A stretch of DNA of 21,640 nucleotides from a virus. This document shows positions 6,691 through 14,432 of this stretch, piece after piece. The stretch lies in the IMG/VR virus record IMGVR_UViG_3300010885_047889, positions 1 to 21,640 of that record; one strand, given 5' to 3'. The notes under the pieces were generated by a model. The model was not told the DNA's origin. It was given only the letters and a program-made list of their open reading frames with translations, and made no database searches. Every line of letters starts with the position of its first letter. The first letter of the stretch is position 1. A program made the position numbers and the translations under genes.

Positions 6691-7653
6691 TTACTGCTTT
6701 TGCCGTGCGCGAATCATTGCTAAAATATCTTCAGCCTTTTGTGTTGCTGGTTTAGCCTCAACCGGAGTTGCAGCCACCGCTGGTTCGTCATCAAAGTCAC
6801 TACTTGCAACAGGCGCTGGCGCACTAGTAGTTTCTTCTGCGGCTGGTGCGCTACCTTGAGGAGCATTAACACCAGGTGGGCGGAAATATTGGCCCCAACG
6901 TTCTGCATCGTAACTTTGTCCATCAACACTTGCTTCAAACATTTCTTTGATAACTTTCAATTCTACTTCGCCTGGGCGTTTTGGTAAGAATGTACTTAAA
7001 TCAAATAAGCCATACTGCTCAATTGCCGCTTGTTCAGCTTCGGTTAGAGCAGATTCTTTACGAGCCCACTTGCTTGAACTGTAGTCAGCGAAGCCACCTT
7101 TTTGTGTCTTGCTAATACGAAAGTCTAATCCACGTAGCAAGTCTGTTGGCAATTCTTCCAGCTCTGGATCCATCAACGCACCCTTAATTAAGGTAAAGAT
7201 TTGTGGTCCAATAATGAATCGACGGATTGGATTTGCTGGAGCCTTGTCATCACTGATAGGATTTTCACGAACAAAGCCTTGGAAAATGTAACTACGCTTT
7301 TTCCAATACTTACGACCCATCTCTTCTAGACTTTTATCTTTAAACCAAGTGCGTACTTCTGCCAAGATTGGGCAGGCGTCGCCATACATTTCTACGCATG
7401 GTACGGGTACAATAACTTGTTTACTATCCATTTCGCCTTTGATACCGTTGAATGGTAAACGGATTTGTGCTCGCTCTGCCCAAAAGAAAGTATTCTTTGG
7501 ATTACCATCTGGGAGAAAACGGAGTGTTGCGGAAGAACCTTCTTCCATGTTCCAGTGTGGGTAAATTGCATTATCACCACCTGTGGAACTATTGCCGCCT
7601 TGTTTTGATTCGCTAGCGGCCAGTCGTGCGCGAATTTCTGCTAATGATGCCAT
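6691..7653 (-). CDS. 32: gp32-like single-stranded DNA-binding protein
   Basis: The product is 320 aa, close to T4 gp32 (301). An N-terminal basic segment (MASLAEIRARLAASESK) stands where T4 gp32 has its cooperative-binding arm. The OB-fold core follows (ATLRFLPDGNPKNTFFW, LPFNGIKG, VPVPCVEMYGDACPI), then a Pro/Ala/Glu linker from about 260. Only two cysteines (C86, C94) remain in the zinc region with H33 nearby, fewer than the three Cys and one His of T4, so zinc binding may be lost or altered. The C-terminus ends in a basic helix (AEDILAMIRARQKQ) instead of the acidic tail of T4. It coats ssDNA and recruits UvsX and UvsY. An AAAGG ribosome site lies within the leader repeats. Confidence 0.9.
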   Translation of the reverse strand: MASLAEIRARLAASESKQGGNSSTGGDNAIYPHWNMEEGSSATLRFLPDGNPKNTFFWAERAQIRLPFNGIKGEMDSKQVIVPVPCVEMYGDACPILAEVRTWFKDKSLEEMGRKYWKKRSYIFQGFVRENPISDDKAPANPIRRFIIGPQIFTLIKGALMDPELEELPTDLLRGLDFRISKTQKGGFADYSSSKWARKESALTEAEQAAIEQYGLFDLSTFLPKRPGEVELKVIKEMFEASVDGQSYDAERWGQYFRPPGVNAPQGSAPAAEETTSAPAPVASSDFDDEPAVAATPVEAKPATQKAEDILAMIRARQKQ

Positions 7654-7655
7654 TT

Positions 7656-7715
7656 TAAGTTGCCTTTCAATTTTTATAAAATGTTGCCTATCTATTTCTA
7701 GATTCTAAGTTGCCT
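7656..7715 (-). repeat. Three AGGCAAC repeats in the gene 32 leader
   Basis: On the minus strand AGGCAACTTA occurs at 7715-7706 and 7665-7656, with AGGCAACAT at 7689-7681 between them. The spacing is about 24-26 nt. The copy nearest the gene carries the Shine-Dalgarno AGG. T4 gp32 represses its own translation by binding its leader, so these repeats are candidates for an operator; that role is inference. A weak TATAAAAA (7677-7670) lies between copies. Confidence 0.5.
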
Positions 7716-7726
7716 GTGACACTAAA

Positions 7727-7762
7727 TGAAAAAGCGCACATACTGTGTAGTATATACGCTTT
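7727..7762 (-). terminator. Rho-independent terminator downstream of the 825-aa gene
   Basis: Minus-strand RNA from 7762 to 7731 folds into a 14-bp stem (arms 7762-7749 and 7744-7731) with loop ACAC, followed by UU and C at 7730-7727 after the U-rich arm end (CGCUUUUUC). Two pairs are U-G on this strand and would be A-C mismatches on the other, so the element is oriented for minus-strand transcription. It stands between the 7808 stop and gene 32. Confidence 0.75.
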
Positions 7763-7770
7763 ATTTCTTA

Positions 7771-7793
7771 GCGTCAACATATATTTATGACGC
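7771..7793 (-). promoter_or_regulatory. CATAAATA late-promoter-like octamer within an inverted repeat
   Basis: GCGTCA (7771-7776) and TGACGC (7788-7793) are perfect 6-bp inverted repeats. The minus strand carries CATAAATA at 7790-7783, identical to the octamer before three other genes here. With T4 spacing +1 is about 7777. A transcript from it would meet the terminator within 50 nt. Bases 7770-7774 (AGCGT) can also pair with 7756-7760 (ACGCT) in the terminator's first arm, giving alternative folds. Confidence 0.5.
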
Positions 7794-7807
7794 GGTTGTT
7801 CTATTTG

Positions 7808-10285
7808 TTAGATTTTGTCTGAACGCATCATTCCTGAAAGTTCTTTTAACCTGGTCAAAAAGTCTGCATGTTCAGCTACTGATTCTAATTTGCCAGGGTG
7901 TCCATATTGACCTTGTAGTGGAGTTTCTTCCTTCTTAGTAAGACGATCTTGGAGAGCACTACCTAACTTGGCACCAGCAATAGCACCACCTGGTGTTTTA
8001 GTTGCGGCCATACCTAATACTCCACCGCCTAATGCACCCAATTTACCTTCGTCGGTTTCTTCGGTATCATCTTCTGGTTTGTGCATTTCTGCGCCAATTT
8101 TTACTGCACTAGGCGGTGGCATACCTCCGGCACCATCGGGCCCTTTTAGATAATCGCCAACAACACCACCAACTTCGTCGGCCGCTGCGCCAACTCCTCG
8201 ACCAACGGCACTAGCAGCTGTTCCTATACCGCGACCAACAGCTCCGATTGCATCCATGGCGCCAGCACCAATAGCGGCTAGTACTGGTAAAAACTCATTT
8301 AACTGTTCTTCATCAGTTACTTTTTTTTTAAGCCCAGCAATTTCTCGCATTCTTTCTAATACTGGATCTGGGGCGCTTTCCAATGTAGCACCACCTGCTG
8401 GAGCCATGCCTGCTGTCCCCCAACATTCTTCTACGCCATGCATCGGGCATGATTCTCCAGCTTCAGTCATGTTGCAAAGTTTTTCTTCAGGCAATCCTTC
8501 TTCGTTTACATCTGTGCCTTGTTGATTCGTCATAACGTCAGCCATAAATTCATTAGAAGAATCGCCACCGATACTTGTAACATCTTCAAGATTTTCTTCA
8601 GTAGCATAATCTACGCCTTCACGTTCAAGACTTGGATCATCTTCAGAACCAATACCAGGGCTGTTGCGACCGTATCCAGGTAAGCCCAAGTCGGCGCCAA
8701 ATCGATCTGATACCCATTCGTATGGGTCGCCAGTGCGAGCTTTTTGTACACCATATGGCATGTCATCAAAATAGTAGTCGTATAATGCATCATGCAAGTG
8801 TTGGCTCATTTCACCACTAGTCTCAAAGTCTTTAACATCACGTTTGAATGTATTTAAAATGTGTTGTAATGTTGAACCGTCTTCATCTAGGGTAACATTT
8901 TCTGCTAGCATCTTGAGTCCGGCATTGCGACGAATATCATTTAACGAAACACTTTCCGTGGTAGGAACTGGTGCTTGTTCAGGAGGAGCACTTGCAGCAG
9001 CGTCAGTAGGTGCGGCTGGGTTCATAGTTGCTGCAGGTTCAATTTGAATTTGGTCAATCACGGCCCGAACATCTGGATCATCCGACAACATCTGCATGCG
9101 GTCATAAACAACTTGACGGCAATCAGCATCTGGGTCTGTTTCGGCTAGAGCCTCTAGCTGGTCAAACAATTCATCATCACCAAACAGATCATATAACTGT
9201 TCTGTGGCATTAGTAGCATCGGGACCAACCGGAAACTCTGCACTCATCAACTCAACTAGTTTGGCTTGTTTTTCTTTATCGTCTGGAATGGCCCATGTGC
9301 CTTCTACTAGGCTTTCTGCCCAGGTTTCAAATATGTTAGCTTCTTTCATTGCGGTTCCTTGTTCGCGTATTTTTGCCAATAATGGCAATGCATCTTCGAT
9401 GCGTGTGTCTAAACTTTGTGTTACAAATAAATGTTTGAGACCTTCAATAACTACTTCTTGTTCGGTAATTTCGTTAGGTTGCCATGCTTCAAAATATGAA
9501 GTATACCCACGATTTGTACTCAGGCCTTTTAGTGACCGTTGTAAATTTTCATAATAGGTTGTGGTTTCTTCGACCAGTTGTGCTGTGTCACCTTCAAAAA
9601 TCTTGCCATGATTGGCGCGGCGGAAACGACTTAACACATTTAATTCTGTAACCATTTCTGTAATATGTTGGCCGCGGGCATCGTAGACTTTGCCACCATT
9701 GCGTACATGCTCTACCATGGCACGGCCGCCGCTTAATTTTGTAAAAGGTAATTTGTAACGTTCACCTTCGGCAGTTTCAATAAACAAACTTTCTACATAA
9801 CGAAAACGAGCATCATTCTCTCCTAGAGGACGCTTGTGTTTGATCATTAACCTGGCTTCTGTGGCCACTCCATTCCAACTTTGTGTCCTTGTTCCTGTCC
9901 AGGATTCGAATAGGCCTTCTTTAATTGCAGCCTGCCCTTGCATGCTGTAACGCAAACGATTTAAATTTTTAGGACTAAAACTCATCAAATTTTTAGTGGC
10001 AAAATGTTTAAGGGCGTATAGGAATTCAAACCATTGTTTTTTATCCTCGCCTTCCATACCTTTGCCAAGATTGTCACCAAAATAAACTTGCATATCATTA
10101 TCGTCAGCTAACATAATAACTACAGTTCCATAGTCATTGCCAGATTGTGCGGTATAGTCAAAACTAAACACTTCGGTTTCTGCAGGATCTGGGCTAGGTT
10201 TGCCCACAGCATCCAGGCATTCTGGGTCAAAATCTTTAGTGACTAAAAGTTCAAATAGTTGTCGTGCGGGTGTTTGATGGGCCAT
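7808..10285 (-). CDS. Large probable virion protein with glycine-zipper segments
   Basis: The product is 825 aa. Residues 1-300 form a conserved domain I have seen in T4-like environmental phages (ARQLFELLVTKDFDPE, NDYGTVVIMLADDND, NLMSFSPKNLNRLRYSMQGQAAIKEGLFE); its function is not known to me. A Pro/Ala linker (about 417-443) follows, then SLNDIRRNAGLKML (448-460), a small Cys/His cluster (CNMTEAGESCPMHGVEEC, 604-621) and RMREIAGLKKK (645-655). Two Gly/Ala-rich amphipathic stretches (about 670-712 and 749-779) carry GxxxG-type spacing that could insert in or perturb a membrane. It ends LTRLKELSGMM. A late promoter lies 8 nt before the ATG, a terminator follows, and terL precedes it; all fit a late structural or ejected protein. 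There is no ribosome site, so it may be nearly leaderless. Confidence 0.75.
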   Translation of the reverse strand: MAHQTPARQLFELLVTKDFDPECLDAVGKPSPDPAETEVFSFDYTAQSGNDYGTVVIMLADDNDMQVYFGDNLGKGMEGEDKKQWFEFLYALKHFATKNLMSFSPKNLNRLRYSMQGQAAIKEGLFESWTGTRTQSWNGVATEARLMIKHKRPLGENDARFRYVESLFIETAEGERYKLPFTKLSGGRAMVEHVRNGGKVYDARGQHITEMVTELNVLSRFRRANHGKIFEGDTAQLVEETTTYYENLQRSLKGLSTNRGYTSYFEAWQPNEITEQEVVIEGLKHLFVTQSLDTRIEDALPLLAKIREQGTAMKEANIFETWAESLVEGTWAIPDDKEKQAKLVELMSAEFPVGPDATNATEQLYDLFGDDELFDQLEALAETDPDADCRQVVYDRMQMLSDDPDVRAVIDQIQIEPAATMNPAAPTDAAASAPPEQAPVPTTESVSLNDIRRNAGLKMLAENVTLDEDGSTLQHILNTFKRDVKDFETSGEMSQHLHDALYDYYFDDMPYGVQKARTGDPYEWVSDRFGADLGLPGYGRNSPGIGSEDDPSLEREGVDYATEENLEDVTSIGGDSSNEFMADVMTNQQGTDVNEEGLPEEKLCNMTEAGESCPMHGVEECWGTAGMAPAGGATLESAPDPVLERMREIAGLKKKVTDEEQLNEFLPVLAAIGAGAMDAIGAVGRGIGTAASAVGRGVGAAADEVGGVVGDYLKGPDGAGGMPPPSAVKIGAEMHKPEDDTEETDEGKLGALGGGVLGMAATKTPGGAIAGAKLGSALQDRLTKKEETPLQGQYGHPGKLESVAEHADFLTRLKELSGMMRSDKI

Positions 10286-10292
10286 AGTGTTG

Positions 10293-10300
10293 TATTTATG
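10293..10300 (-). promoter_or_regulatory. Late promoter CATAAATA before the 825-aa gene
   Basis: The minus strand reads CATAAATA just after the terL stop. T4 spacing puts +1 near 10287, two bases ahead of the ATG at 10285, so the transcript would be almost leaderless. No Shine-Dalgarno sequence is present. Confidence 0.6.
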
Positions 10301-10302
10301 CT

Positions 10303-11865
10303 TTATCTGAATACCGCAACAAAGGGCATGGGTGGTGTTACCACTTCGCCGTGATCTCTAAGTTGATTATCAATACCCAAATCAAATGTTTGTAATAGCT
10401 GTAGCATACGCACAGCCAATAATGCGGACATTACTAGGTCATCGGTTTCACCGGGTTTTGCCGCATAACTTACTCCGTGCGCTACAAAAGTTTTTAACTC
10501 GGATATTAGACTACTACTACGAATTTTCATTTTTCCTGTTTCAATCAAGGTTTTTAATTTGTTGCAGGCTGCAAGTTTAGGCTTGTTGCTGGTGTTAAAT
10601 CCTTTACGATATCTACGACTACTACCGCCGCCCCCTTCACTTAAGAAATATCCCTGTATGTTTTCTTCGCCATATTCAGCAATACTAATAAGAGCCGCTT
10701 CACCAATGGTGTTGTTTTCTATACTAAAATAAATGTTTTTAGGATCATTTATAGTTTCATTGAGATGTTTAACAATGTCGGCCAAAATACGAATTTGCTC
10801 AGGAATTGGTGTTCGATTGTGACGCCATTCAGCAATTTGTTCCGTAGTATTGGCCTCAAATACTTGTATTGCAGACGGGTCGCCGCCGGTACCAAGACTT
10901 GGGTCCAATGCTACTACATATATTCTATCAGCTTTTGGTCTTTGATACCAGCGAACCTGTCCAGTTTTATACAGTGGTTCGTGGCCTGACAAATCTATTA
11001 GTTTAGCAGGAGCAATTAAAGTTTCATCGTTGATAATAAATTCACAACACATTTCTCGACGGAAACGATCTTCACCTAATTGTGCTCGTTGCTCTGCGGC
11101 CCATTTTTCGTCACGATCTGGATGTTCATTCCAGTAGCTACGATAGGCCTTAAATCCGTTGATGCCGAGATCAGTAGGGGTGCCAAATTCATCTTCGCAC
11201 TTGTTAGCACCTTTCCATAACAATGCAAACTGATCTTCGTCTGAGTTTGGAGTCGAAGTAATGATCGCCTTACCACCAGTTGACAGTGTAGGCGATATGG
11301 AAGTCCAGAATTCTTTAGCTATGCCGGGTCGAACAAATGCAAACTCATCTGCGTATAGTAAGGATATACTCATACCACGACCGGTGTTTTCAGTTGTTGT
11401 TGCTGATACAATACGACTTCCGTTTTCAAAGTCTAAACTTAATTTATTATAGCTGGTACAGCCTGCTCGTATGTAGTCTGGACATAGCTCATAGGCATAT
11501 CGAATGCGGGTCATAATTTCTTGAGAGCCAGTATACTTGTGTGCCGCTACAAGAATAGTACTGTCAGGAACAAACATGGCATACCATAACAAGTATCCTG
11601 CGGCACTGGTTGACTTACCCGTTTGTCGAGGCATCATACTAATACTAAAACGATAATTATGGTAGGTATCAATTAGACGTTTTTGATAGTCAAATGGATG
11701 ATACAACATTTTACCTCTAATAGGATGCTGTATATAAAAGAAATTGTCCATAAAGTATTGCGGACCTGTAACCGGATCCGCACATTTCAAAAACTCTATT
11801 AACTGTTCGTCGGTAAAAGCCGTTTTTTTATAAGGACTTTTAACTAAGGATGTTTCATCTGCCAT
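10303..11865 (-). CDS. 17: Terminase large subunit (gp17)
   Basis: The product is 520 aa, shorter than T4 gp17 (610). The N-terminal ATPase has Walker A MPRQTGKS (78-85), Walker B LLYADE (169-174) with catalytic E174, and the coupling motif ITSTPN (202-207). The C-terminal RNase H-fold nuclease has D321 (VALDPSLG), E383 (FSIENN) and the D475-D476 pair (ETDDLVMSAL). It forms the packaging motor at the portal and cuts concatemeric DNA at headful. The small subunit lies about 5.7 kb upstream rather than adjacent as in T4, with structural, nuclease and radical SAM genes between. No clear ribosome site precedes the ATG, six bases from the previous stop. Confidence 0.96.
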   Translation of the reverse strand: MADETSLVKSPYKKTAFTDEQLIEFLKCADPVTGPQYFMDNFFYIQHPIRGKMLYHPFDYQKRLIDTYHNYRFSISMMPRQTGKSTSAAGYLLWYAMFVPDSTILVAAHKYTGSQEIMTRIRYAYELCPDYIRAGCTSYNKLSLDFENGSRIVSATTTENTGRGMSISLLYADEFAFVRPGIAKEFWTSISPTLSTGGKAIITSTPNSDEDQFALLWKGANKCEDEFGTPTDLGINGFKAYRSYWNEHPDRDEKWAAEQRAQLGEDRFRREMCCEFIINDETLIAPAKLIDLSGHEPLYKTGQVRWYQRPKADRIYVVALDPSLGTGGDPSAIQVFEANTTEQIAEWRHNRTPIPEQIRILADIVKHLNETINDPKNIYFSIENNTIGEAALISIAEYGEENIQGYFLSEGGGGSSRRYRKGFNTSNKPKLAACNKLKTLIETGKMKIRSSSLISELKTFVAHGVSYAAKPGETDDLVMSALLAVRMLQLLQTFDLGIDNQLRDHGEVVTPPMPFVAVFR

Positions 11866-11871
11866 AGTTGT

Positions 11872-12987
11872 TTACTTAGCCGTTAATTCTGGCCAAAGAT
11901 GCCTAAATTGACCTTGTTGATCTGTGTGATATTTTGATTCTATTTCAGAAATATGTTGATAGAAATCTATTCTTAAATCTTCTAACTCGGCATTAAAATG
12001 TATATTCTTAAAAAACTCTTCTTCGCTAGGTGTACATAATCCAGATTCTAACAGGCAAACTTGTTCTTGTTTGGCCTGTTGTATAAATGAGGAACCTAAC
12101 CGCTGTGGATCCAGATATTCGGGCTGATATAAACTTTGCCAGTGTATCGTTAATCCTCTATTGCGAGCAAACTCAGTAAACTCCACCAGGCGTGTGGCAT
12201 TGTAGATGTTATATACAGCATGTATTCCACCCCAGTGCCCTTGCTTCATTAACGCTTGAATAAGATCAAGATTATGTAATAGCTTGTTCCATGTGGCTCC
12301 GTGTCTAACATACTCAAAACGACTGCCTACGTTGTCAAAACTGATTGACCATCCTACCTTTTGACGATCGGCTAACTTTTTAAAGATTTTATTGGACTCT
12401 AAATCTACACTACCATTAGTTATCAATGTAATAACTGAATCAGTGGGTATAACATCTAACAGTCGCTCGTTCTCTGGCAGCAATAATGGTTCGCCGCCTA
12501 CAAGTGCTACCTCTTTGATATATTGTTGATGTCCTTCCAAGTATTCACACACTTGTTCATAGTAAGGTCGAGTACCAGACTTAACTGATATGTTTTTTAA
12601 TGCGGCCCATTTTGAACTGCACTTGTCGCCGCAATAGTTACAACTTAGATTACAAGTGGTATTCCAGCGCACATCTATTAGGACAGGATGATGATCTAGG
12701 TCAGATACTGTGGTAGGATCAAAATCAGGATTTAGATTGTTATGCCAGTTGCGCTCACTGCGTCCATAACGTTCGGCCTGCACACAATTATAACAGTAAG
12801 CATGAGGCTTGCCCTGGCGTAAAGTTTGTCTTATTTCTTGCATCACCGGGCCGTGTAGCACCTCGGTGATTGATTGCTCATTAAGATTACCCAGCATGTT
12901 TGGATCACCGGCACAACATGTTTTTACATCACCTCTGGGATTGATGTGCAGGCCCCGCCAAGGAGCCGCACAATAAAAATTGCTCAT
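11872..12987 (-). CDS. Radical SAM protein with N-terminal twitch/SPASM-like cysteines
   Basis: The product is 371 aa. An N-terminal cysteine region (FYCAAPWRGLHINPRGDVKTCC, C6, C24, C25, with C65 and C68 in YCYNC) resembles an auxiliary iron-sulfur (twitch/SPASM) module placed ahead of the core. The radical SAM cluster is CNLSCNYC (C112, C116, C119), followed by the SAM-contact GGEP (164-167) and TNGS (about 191-194). It should cleave SAM to a 5'-deoxyadenosyl radical; related enzymes modify peptides, sugars or cofactors. Radical SAM proteins of this layout recur in T4-like environmental phages without known substrate. No obvious RiPP precursor stands beside it. It lies between a secreted nuclease and terL in a late gene block. 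Confidence 0.85.
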   Translation of the reverse strand: MSNFYCAAPWRGLHINPRGDVKTCCAGDPNMLGNLNEQSITEVLHGPVMQEIRQTLRQGKPHAYCYNCVQAERYGRSERNWHNNLNPDFDPTTVSDLDHHPVLIDVRWNTTCNLSCNYCGDKCSSKWAALKNISVKSGTRPYYEQVCEYLEGHQQYIKEVALVGGEPLLLPENERLLDVIPTDSVITLITNGSVDLESNKIFKKLADRQKVGWSISFDNVGSRFEYVRHGATWNKLLHNLDLIQALMKQGHWGGIHAVYNIYNATRLVEFTEFARNRGLTIHWQSLYQPEYLDPQRLGSSFIQQAKQEQVCLLESGLCTPSEEEFFKNIHFNAELEDLRIDFYQHISEIESKYHTDQQGQFRHLWPELTAK

Positions 12988-13005
12988 ACTGTAATTATGA
13001 GCAGT

Positions 13006-13707
13006 TTACTGACCTAAGTTGAATTTCATTCCTGTAGCCTGCTCTACTGCGGTCATTGTAGTTTGATATTTTGGTAAATCTTCTACAGGAAGTGGAGTAT
13101 TGGGAATTAAGTATGCCGTGACAACCTTGGTTTGTTTGTCAATGATAACTTTGTACAGGTGTGTTGGAACACCTACACCGTTGCCAATGGTCTTGTGTCC
13201 TGGAGCAAAGATACCGCCACTGATAATATAGAAGTCACCACCTTTAAGAACCCAAAAGCGTTCCCAGGTTTCTAACTGCTTCCAGATACCACGATTGTTG
13301 TTAGGAACTTGGGCGACCATGTTAGTTAGAAAGAAGCTTTCACTCATGGCCTGTGGTGTGTGTGTAAAGTTACCAGCCGGAGCCATGTGTCCTCGGTCAT
13401 ACGGTTGTCCCACAAAATCACTAAGCTGTGCTTGGCATTGCGGATGTACTTGTGGATCGGGGCGGAAGTCATCTCTACGTTTGTTAACTCCGTTAATCAT
13501 GGCTGGCAAGACATGTTCAAACACAGCAATAGGTGCCTTGACGCCGCAACGGTGAATGATAGCATAGTTACTTTTACATAACTCTTGATCGCCGGGCTGT
13601 GCCTGATACTGTGGAGTTCCGTTTACCGTAAACTGTGGACATTGTTTGTTGATCTGGGCTAGCGCGGCCAGGGGTGTAAAAAGTAATACTAAAAGTAGCT
13701 TGTTCAT
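13006..13707 (-). CDS. Secreted DNA/RNA non-specific endonuclease (NUC family)
   Basis: The product is 233 aa. Residues 1-18 form a Sec signal peptide (MNKLLLVLLFTPLAALAQ) with an ALA|Q-type signal peptidase I site and no lipobox. The mature protein has the beta-beta-alpha-Me nuclease motif DRGH (104-107, catalytic H107), then N138 and E146 in NNNRGIWKQLE, the Mg2+-binding helix of Serratia-type nucleases, and five or so cysteines suited to the periplasm. It would degrade DNA and RNA without sequence preference outside the cytoplasm. For a phage this could clear extracellular DNA at lysis, salvage nucleotides or destroy superinfecting DNA; none is shown. An AATAAATA late-promoter variant and AAGGA ribosome site lie ahead. 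Confidence 0.9.
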   Translation of the reverse strand: MNKLLLVLLFTPLAALAQINKQCPQFTVNGTPQYQAQPGDQELCKSNYAIIHRCGVKAPIAVFEHVLPAMINGVNKRRDDFRPDPQVHPQCQAQLSDFVGQPYDRGHMAPAGNFTHTPQAMSESFFLTNMVAQVPNNNRGIWKQLETWERFWVLKGGDFYIISGGIFAPGHKTIGNGVGVPTHLYKVIIDKQTKVVTAYLIPNTPLPVEDLPKYQTTMTAVEQATGMKFNLGQ

Positions 13708-13735
13708 GAAAATCCTTATTGTTATAATATGATAT

Positions 13736-13743
13736 TATTTATT
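13736..13743 (-). promoter_or_regulatory. Late promoter variant AATAAATA before the nuclease gene
   Basis: The minus strand reads AATAAATA immediately after the stop of the 99-aa gene. T4 spacing gives +1 near 13730 and a leader of about 23 nt holding AAGGATTTTC before the ATG at 13707. It differs by one base from the CATAAATA copies. Confidence 0.45.
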
Positions 13744-14043
13744 TTAAGGTTGGTAGTACACTACTTCGCCTGTGGTAGGATCAAAATAAAGTTGATTTAG
13801 GCCGGCTGTGCTAGAAACCACACGCACATTGCCTAAAAATGTATTGGCGCCATTACTGGAAATTACTAAGTTTAAGTTACCATTGGTATTGCCAATGTAA
13901 ATTTGGCTGGTATTTGGATTAACAGTCATTTCGCCTGGACGAGCATTGCCGTTATAGTTAATAACTGTTTCTTGTGCGTTGTCTTTCATCACCGTGCGGC
14001 TTATACCAGTGATATTGGCATATGGTGGAGGAGGACTTGCCAT
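13744..14043 (-). CDS. Small beta-rich putative virion protein
   Basis: The product is 99 aa. After a Pro-rich start (MASPPPPYANITG), its phrases GEMTVNPNTSQIYIGNTNGNL and NQLYFDPTTGEVVYYQ resemble the short 'label' modules of phage head or tail fibre proteins, where a strand-turn-strand ends in Y-I-G-N-x-x-G-N. It has no cysteine, signal peptide or enzyme motif. It could be a head decoration or fibre component; the exact place in the virion cannot be told. It starts at an AAGGTAATC ribosome site and is the last gene of the run from gp16 to the nuclease. Confidence 0.7.
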   Translation of the reverse strand: MASPPPPYANITGISRTVMKDNAQETVINYNGNARPGEMTVNPNTSQIYIGNTNGNLNLVISSNGANTFLGNVRVVSSTAGLNQLYFDPTTGEVVYYQP

Positions 14044-14045
14044 GA

Positions 14046-14432
14046 TTACCTTGGATAGCCCTTAAATGCTTTAACTGGACTGATCTTGTCCACTGACGGT
14101 GGTTCATGGCTTTGGGCTGTGCCAATTAATTTTTTCCCACCCGGGGTCTTGGTCATTTTTAATGCTTGATCTATAATTGGATCCACGTTCTTGTTTATAC
14201 CGGCTACTAAGGCATGATTTCCAAAGACTTCTTCTGCATTCCAGGGCAATATATAAGGATTCACACTATCCTCGACTGCATTGCTCCTGGCACGAGCCAG
14301 GGCCATGCCAAATCTATAAATTTGATATGGCTGATCAGAACTCAATCCCGGAAGTATAAAAGTTTGACGCAGTGGGTCGGCTTGCTCAGGTGGTAACCTT
14401 TGTTCTTCGGTGATAAATTCTCGGGCTCTCAT
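14046..14432 (-). CDS. Putative packaged internal protein with CTS-like N-terminus (paralog B)
   Basis: The product is 128 aa. The N-terminus MRAREFITEE has the form of the T4 internal-protein capsid-targeting sequence (as I recall MKTYQEFIAE for IPIII): basic residue, x-x-E-F-hydrophobic-x-E. It ends in I-T-E, which fits the gp21 prohead protease rule (L/I)-x-E. The C-terminus SPVKAFKGYPR is shared with the next upstream gene (SPVTGFKGYPR), and both have a helical, Ala/Asn-rich middle, so they are probably diverged tandem duplicates. If packaged, the mature protein would enter the host with DNA. It starts by ATGA coupling. Function is inferred from the termini only. Confidence 0.7.
   Translation of the reverse strand: MRAREFITEEQRLPPEQADPLRQTFILPGLSSDQPYQIYRFGMALARARSNAVEDSVNPYILPWNAEEVFGNHALVAGINKNVDPIIDQALKMTKTPGGKKLIGTAQSHEPPSVDKISPVKAFKGYPR

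Noticed and set aside
6720-7580. Additional minus-frame ORFs within gene 32 (6720-6938 and 7392-7580)
   Set aside because: They are alternative frames inside a clearly conserved gene and lack domain features.
7670-7677. TATAAAAA as a gene 32 late promoter
   Set aside because: It differs from the octamer at a position constant in the other copies and lies in a very AT-rich stretch; kept only as a weak possibility in the repeat entry.
9204-9554. Plus-strand ORF of 116 codons
   Set aside because: It is the antisense shadow of the conserved 825-aa gene, with Ser/Cys-rich composition typical of reverse-frame reading.
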